Below, piece by piece: positions 1-5,825 of a DNA stretch of 5,825 nt. A program made the position numbers and the translations under genes. The notes beneath the pieces were generated by a model. The model did not search any database and was not told the DNA's origin. It worked only from the letters and a program-made list of their open reading frames with translations. The DNA is from CAYFUR01 sp964346275 (GTDB lineage Bacteria; Sumerlaeota; Sumerlaeia; SLMS01), in assembly GCA_964346275.1 (NCBI GenBank), contig CAYFUR010000155.1, positions 1 through 5,825 on the forward strand, given 5' to 3'. Every line of letters begins with the position of its first letter. The stretch's first letter is position 1.

Positions 1-1137
1 CTGGCCGAGTTGTGCCACCTCTACAACGAGGTGAAGAATCCCGGCCCGGAAGAATTCCGCAAAATGAAGGGGGTCTCCTATCACGATCATGGCAAGGTCG
101 CCCTGACGCCGAGCCAGGATCTGATCAAGGAGATGGATTCCCTCCCCTACCCCGATCGCGAGCTGATCGACCACGGCTGGAAGGTGCCCAATTGGGACAC
201 CGTGCATCTGGTCTCCAGCCGCGGCTGCCCCTACAAATGTTCCTTTTGTTCGAGCTCGCTCCATTGGAAACGTTTCCGCTTTTTCAGCCCGGAATACGTC
301 GCGCAAGAAATCGAATACCTCCGCGAGCGCTATAACCCATCGATTCTCTATTTCTTCGACGATCTGTTCGTTGGCCACATCGGCCGCTGGCGCGAAGTGG
401 TGAAGCTCTTCCGCGAGCGCAAAATCCACGAAGGCGTGCAGTTCCGCGCCTATGCCCGCGTCGATCTGATTACCGAACAGATGGCCGACGAATTCGCCGA
501 GCTGAATTTCCAGTTCATCGATTTCGGCTTCGAGTCCAACTCCCAGGAAATCCTGAAGTTCCTCACCAAGACGCGCGTGACGCCGGAAATCAACCAGCGG
601 GCCATCGACATGCTGGCGAAGAACAACCTCTCCATCGGCGCCAATTTCATCATCGGCTCGCCGCCGGAAACGCTCGACATGATGGAGGAGACCTATCAGT
701 TCGCCGAGCGGAACAAGGACGTGATCGAGCGTTGCTCCGTCGGGCCGCTCCAGGCGCTGCCGGGCACCGGCGTGTGGAATTACGCCCTGATGAAGGGGAA
801 GGTGAGCGACGACATGGAATGGTCGCGCCTGGGCACCAGCTACGAAACCCACGATTGGGATCGTTTTCCCTTCCTGGGCGAGCAGGTGACCCGCGAGGAA
901 TTCATGAACATGTGGACCAGGTTTCACAATCTGGCGAAGGAAATCAACTACGTCGGCCAGCTGCGCAGCATGGCCTTCCAGGAACACAAAAAGTGGCAGG
1001 AAATTCAAAGCCTCGAGCACGAGCTGGCGTCCCTCAAGGGCTCGCGGCTTGTGCGCTGGGCGAATCGCCTGCGGGGCCTGCGGCAAAGCTTGACCGGCGG
1101 CCAGAAGGAACTGGCCTCGAAGGCGGCGAGCTTCTAA
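1..1137 (+). CDS. B12-binding-type radical SAM enzyme, 5' partial
   Basis: The frame is open from base 1 to the TAA at 1135-1137, so the gene begins upstream; the TTG at 10 is not a believable start. Seen: a radical SAM CxxxCxxC cluster motif (RGCPYKCSFC, Cys codons at 226, 238 and 247) that would bind the 4Fe-4S cluster and SAM. Downstream come an FFDDLF segment (DD codons 358-363), a GFES motif (526-537) and NFIIGSPPET (643-672). This order is typical of the family joining an N-terminal cobalamin-binding domain to a radical SAM barrel. Only the linker (a 'KGVSY..HGKVALTP' stretch before the barrel) is visible, so the B12 domain is inferred to lie upstream. Such enzymes carry out methylations or other radical rearrangements on lipids, cofactors or natural products; the substrate cannot be read here. 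The C-terminal tail (about 985-1134) is charged and helical and holds 'ASLKGSRLVRWANRLRGLR', resembling coiled-coil tails in surface-glycan enzymes. Family assignment is secure; specific function is unknown. Confidence 0.9.
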   Translation: MAELCHLYNEVKNPGPEEFRKMKGVSYHDHGKVALTPSQDLIKEMDSLPYPDRELIDHGWKVPNWDTVHLVSSRGCPYKCSFCSSSLHWKRFRFFSPEYVAQEIEYLRERYNPSILYFFDDLFVGHIGRWREVVKLFRERKIHEGVQFRAYARVDLITEQMADEFAELNFQFIDFGFESNSQEILKFLTKTRVTPEINQRAIDMLAKNNLSIGANFIIGSPPETLDMMEETYQFAERNKDVIERCSVGPLQALPGTGVWNYALMKGKVSDDMEWSRLGTSYETHDWDRFPFLGEQVTREEFMNMWTRFHNLAKEINYVGQLRSMAFQEHKKWQEIQSLEHELASLKGSRLVRWANRLRGLRQSLTGGQKELASKAASF

Positions 1138-4100
1138 GCCGTCTCGCCATCACGGAAAAAACGCGGCGGGCCCGATCCTCGGGTCCGCTTCTTTTTTTCC
1201 TGGCGCCTGCCATCCTCGCAGGCTATTCAGCAGTATCCCAAAATCGCGAAGCGCAAACCATGGAAAAGAAGACCCGGAATCTGCTCGGATGTCTGATTGG
1301 CGTGAGCATCATAACCCTCACGCCCATTGCCATCGTGGTGTTCATGATTTTCAAGGTCGCCGACACCGTGAAAGAGGGCATCGCCCAAATCGAAGAATCC
1401 GCCGAGTTTGACAGGCTGAACCAGGACTTTCCATTCCGTCCGCCAGCCCAGGCATCCGTGGATCCGGAACGCCTTGATGTCTATTTTGATACACGGGCCG
1501 AGATCGTGGCGCTGGTGGACGAATACCATCTTCCCCGGCGCTATCGCGAGATGATTGATTCGGAGAAAAGGGTGAACGAGGGAGATGCGGCGGGCCTCGG
1601 CCGGATGATGGACAGCACCATGGCCATGTTCGACATGATCCCGGAGGCAAAAGAGATCCTGAAGGCCCGGCAAATATCGCCGCGCGAGTATGGTTATCAC
1701 CTCCAGCTCCAACTCGCCGCGCCGCGCCGGGGCCTTCAACAGGAAGACGCGGGCTACGGGCGTCTCTACACGGAAACAAAGGAGTCCATGACCAGCCTGG
1801 AGAAATGGATCGGCCTGCCGCAAAGCCATCAGGGCCAATCGGCGGCGTTCATGGATTCGGTGACGGATCCACTCTACCAGAAACTCCAGTCATCGGATTA
1901 CCAGGCCATCCGCCAGAAAGCGGGAGAGAACAACATCACGGCAAAGAGCCTCGCCAAGGAATCGCTCCTCGTTTTCTCTGTGCGGACACCGACCTGGCTT
2001 GATGTGAGCCATACCGAAGTGCCCGACTATATTCCCGATGCCCAGTCATCTACCACGGCGACGCGGACACCTCCGGCGCGGCAGTCACCCTGACAATCCA
2101 AATTTCCTGGCCCGGACGGCTGGCTTCCAGAATCGCGGCGGCCAGGCGATCGTTGTCTAGGCCTTGCTCGCGAAGGCGCTGCCGGGGATCGTTGAGTGCA
2201 ACGAGGACAAACGTGCCGTGTGGTTCTCCTGGCGGGCCGGAAGACACATCGAATTGGTCGCCCAGATAGTATTCCATCAAACCCGCCAGGCGGGCCGGCG
2301 CTACGTATATCGGTTCGCCGGACGCGGCGTTCCTCTCCACCACCTCCGCCGCCGTGTCCCAGGTGCGTTTCTGTCGCGCCGTGTAGTAATGGGCGAGATA
2401 GGCGATTTGGAACATGGCAAGCAACCCGATCAGCGCCCAGGCCACGAGCCGGGCTGGACGGGTGCGGCTCGCGAGTGCCCCCGCCGCGATGAGAAGAAAG
2501 AATGGCAGCGCGATGATGAGGTAACGCTGGCCCTGGTGGAGAACCGGCCGGAAGAGGGAAACCGCCGCCGGGATACAAATGAGCAGGATCAGCCCACCCG
2601 AAAGCGTATAGAACAACCGGCGATGATTCCGCCAGAGCGCGACGCCGCCATGACCTATCAGAATGGCGGCCAGCACGAGCCCGCAAAAAAAGAGCAGCCG
2701 TGGCAGCGGCGTATAGAACGGGCCGAGAAACTGTGCCTGGAGGATATCCAGCGGCAGCGTCTTCCAGGCGGTCTCGCCGATCCAGGAGATGCCCTCTGCC
2801 TGTGAGAGCTTTGCCCATGCCGACCACGCCAGCAAGGCTCCCAGAAGAAACGCCCCGGCAAGGGCGGCCGCCGCGGGCTTGAGGTCGAGGCGCTTCGTGG
2901 AGACACCCCAGACGAGAATTCCGGCGAAAAAGGGAAAGAGCAGAAGCGAAAAATAATGAACCGCCCCGGCCAGAAGAAACAACCCGGCCAGAGCCGCCCC
3001 TGCCTTTCTCTTCCATGCCGCTCGATCCGCCCCATCCATCCAGAGAGCCAGACCCAAAGCTCCGGCAACCAAAAGCAACACCTGCAGGGCGTAGGGGCGC
3101 GCCTCCTGGCTATACCAGATATGAAAGGGAGAAACAGCAAGCAGCCCGCCCGCCACCAGGGCCGCCATCCTTTTCGGGAAGAGCCGCCGGGCCAATATAT
3201 AGAACAACGGCACGGTGGCGGCCCCGGCCAGCATTGAAGGAAGCCGAAGGACGGCCTCCCCTTCGCCGAAGACACCGCGAAAGAAAGAAACAACCAGAAA
3301 ATAAAGCGGCGGATGCGGATTATCCTGGGAAATGCGCGAGAGAAGAGAACCCAGCCCATCGGCTCGGATCGTGTGCAGCGTATAGAACTCGTCCGCCCAG
3401 AGAGCTTCATCGCCGATTCCGTATAGACGAAGTAAAAGAGCCGCAAGAAAAAGCACCCCCACAGCCAGGCGGTCGTTTCCCATGAACTGGACTGCCATCT
3501 GGCGCCGCTCCCCTGGCGGATCGCCCGCCGCTAAATCCGGTCGAAGGACTCTGGATAACGACAGCGGCTGATCGCGTCGTCAAAGCTGATCAGGCCCTGC
3601 AGGTAGAGATTCTTCAACGATTTATCCATCGAGATCATGCCGACATCGTGGCCGGTCTGGATGATCGTCATCAGCTGTTCCGTCTTGCCGCCGCGAACTG
3701 TTTTCCGCACAGCGGCATTGGCCACCAGGATTTCGCATGCCACGACGCGCCCCTTGTTGCCCGGCACGGGCAGGAGCTGCTGCGCCACGACGGCCTGGAG
3801 CGTGTTGGCGAGCTGGATGCGCACCTGGTCCTGGTGATGAGGTGGAAACACGTCGATGATGCGATCGATCGTTTGCACTGCGTCCGGCGTATGCAGGGTG
3901 CTATACACCATGTGGCCCGTCTCCGCGGCAATCAGAGCCGTCTGGATCGTTTCCAGGTCGCGCATCTCGCCCACCACGATCACGTCTGGATCCTGGCGCA
4001 ACACATGGCGCAGCGCATGAACGAAACTATGCGTATCGCTGGTCACTTCGCGCTGCTTGATCACGGCACGGCGGTTTCGGTGCACGTATTCGATGGGATC

Positions 4101-5825
4101 TTCGACGGTCACCACCATGCAATTCCGCTCGTGATTGATCTGATCGACGATGGCCGCCAGCGTCGTCGTCTTTCCGCTTCCCGTGGGGCCCGTCATGATC
4201 ATCAGGCCGCTGTTCTTTCGGGCGAGTTCTTCCAGAATCGGCGGCAGGCCGAGCTGGCGGATGGGGATGATCGTTTCGCGCACCACGCGAAAAGCGGCCT
4301 CGATCGTTCCCGACTGGCGGTGGACGTTGACTCGAAAGCGCCCCGCATTGGGAAATTCCACGCTCAGATCCAGCTCCCACTCCTCTTTGAAACGCGCCTT
4401 TTGTTCCGGTGACAGCGCTTCCAGGACGAGTCGTTCCACCTCTTCCCGGGAAAGGGGTTGCTGCTCCATAGCGATCAACCGGCCGTCTATACGCAGGATC
4501 GGCGGCATGTTGCGCGTCAGGTGCAGATCGCTGGCGTCCTGCTTGACAGCATGCGCCAGGAGGACCTCCAGACTATCCCGCGCCCGCTCGACGCCGGGGA
4601 CGGCCGGGCGCGGCGCCATCGTTGGCCGCTGTCCGCTCTGGGGCTTTGGCGGCGAGGGAGGCTGCGGGGTCTGGTCCGCGGGGCGCGGCCCGGCGGGGGG
4701 AGTTGTCGGACTCAGCGGGGGGCGGCCGCCTGGCGGCAAAGAACGCTGCTTTGGACTGTCTTCGGGGCGATCGGATGAACTCATGGCTTCTCCAGCGGCA
4801 GGGAAAGTTCACAAAGCGTGCGGCGCGGTTACCCTTTCGTCAATGCCAGGGAAAGCACAGGGAGATAAAGCACAGGGCGGGTTTCCCCCCAGATGAGCGG
4901 CGGGAAAGGAACCCGACATCCATAGCCCTTGCTTTTTCCGGCCCGGATGAGCCAGGATTTATCCACCGGAGGGAACCTTTTCGAGGACATTCATGAGCGA
5001 ACACGGCAAAAAGGAAAACGGAGAGGATCCCAAGGAAAAAGAGCATCCCACCTGGGAGGCGCTTGCCGATAAGATCGCTGTTCAGTTCGATCTGTGGCTG
5101 GAGGAACTTCAATCCTACCGTCGGCGTTCGCCTGGAATGGGCCAGCAGGCCCTCGACAAAATCGAAAGTCTGGAAAAGCACCTGAAAGAAGAGCGGCGCC
5201 GAGCGCTGGGAGAACAGCGTGCCCGGAATGAAGATCCGGGATTCTGGGCGGAAATGGAAAGCCGCCTGGGAAAAGCCGTGGGAGATTTGCGCGAGGGACT
5301 TTCGAAAATCCTGGATTCTTCCGAAGAGGAGAACAAGCCTGACAAAAGAAAGGATGATTGAGATGACGCAGTGCACAAAGTGGCTGGGGGTTTTCGTCGC
5401 AGCGGGATTGTTGGCCGCTTGCGGCCAGGACCAGGAAGAACAGGCTCCCCAGCAACCATCGATGCCCCAGGAGCAGCAGGAGGCCGCACAGCAAGAGGAG
5501 CAACAGCCACAGGGCGACCAGATGGCCCAGCAGATGGCCGAAACGGGCGAGGATGTCGAGGAAGCGGCAGAGAAAGCCGGGGAAGCAGCCCAGGAAGCGG
5601 GGGAAACGGTGGAAGCCGCGGCGGAAACCTCGAAGGCCCGAATCCAGGAGGCCCTGGAGCGCGCTCAGCGCCAGGCGAAGAGCAAGACCGAGCAGCTCTC
5701 AATATGGGCGGAATCCCAAATGGAATATATCGACGAAAATCTGGCCGGAGCGCAGGAGCGCCTCAATGAGCTCGAGGATGAGGCGACCGAAGAAACCCAG
5801 GAGGCGCTGGCGGAGCTTTCCTCGC

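Overview
The window reads as ordinary chromosomal sequence from an uncultured, Gram-negative-type (diderm) bacterium of fairly high G+C, judged by eye at about 60%. The support for this is a type IV pilus PilT-family ATPase, a polytopic GT39/ArnT-like lipid-linked sugar transferase and a lipoprotein with a textbook lipobox. A phylum cannot be assigned from the sequence. No phage, IS element, tRNA, rRNA or CRISPR array is visible.

Layout, left to right. (1) 1-1137 (+): the 3' part of a B12-binding-type radical SAM enzyme whose start, and probably its cobalamin-binding domain, lies upstream of the window. It is followed by a strong intrinsic terminator at 1156-1198. (2) 1260-2093 (+): a single-membrane-anchor protein of unknown function. 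Its last 44 bases overlap, tail to tail, the end of the next gene. (3) 2050-3498 (-): a GT39/ArnT-like membrane glycosyltransferase. (4) 3531-4784 (-): a PilT-like hexameric ATPase with an unusual proline-rich N-terminal extension and a degenerate C-terminal AIRNLIRE-type motif. Genes 4 and 3 are 32 bases apart on the same strand and probably form the operon pilT-like -> glycosyltransferase. (5) 4785-4992: a divergent intergenic region with an 11-bp direct repeat. (6) 4993-5361 (+): a small, highly charged, helical protein of unknown function. (7) 5363-5825 (+): a lipoprotein very rich in Gln and Glu, one base after gene 6, running off the right edge.

Functional reading. The minus-strand pair links a pilus-type motor ATPase to a periplasm-facing sugar transferase. 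A shared role in the cell surface is plausible but is inference. The plus-strand pair at the right edge looks translationally linked: a soluble coiled-coil-like protein followed by a lipoprotein with a long charged helix. It is the least explained part of the window. The radical SAM gene and the orphan membrane protein are separated by a terminator and need not be functionally related. Nothing here amounts to a clearly new system. The best leads are the right-edge two-gene unit and the atypical PilT homologue.
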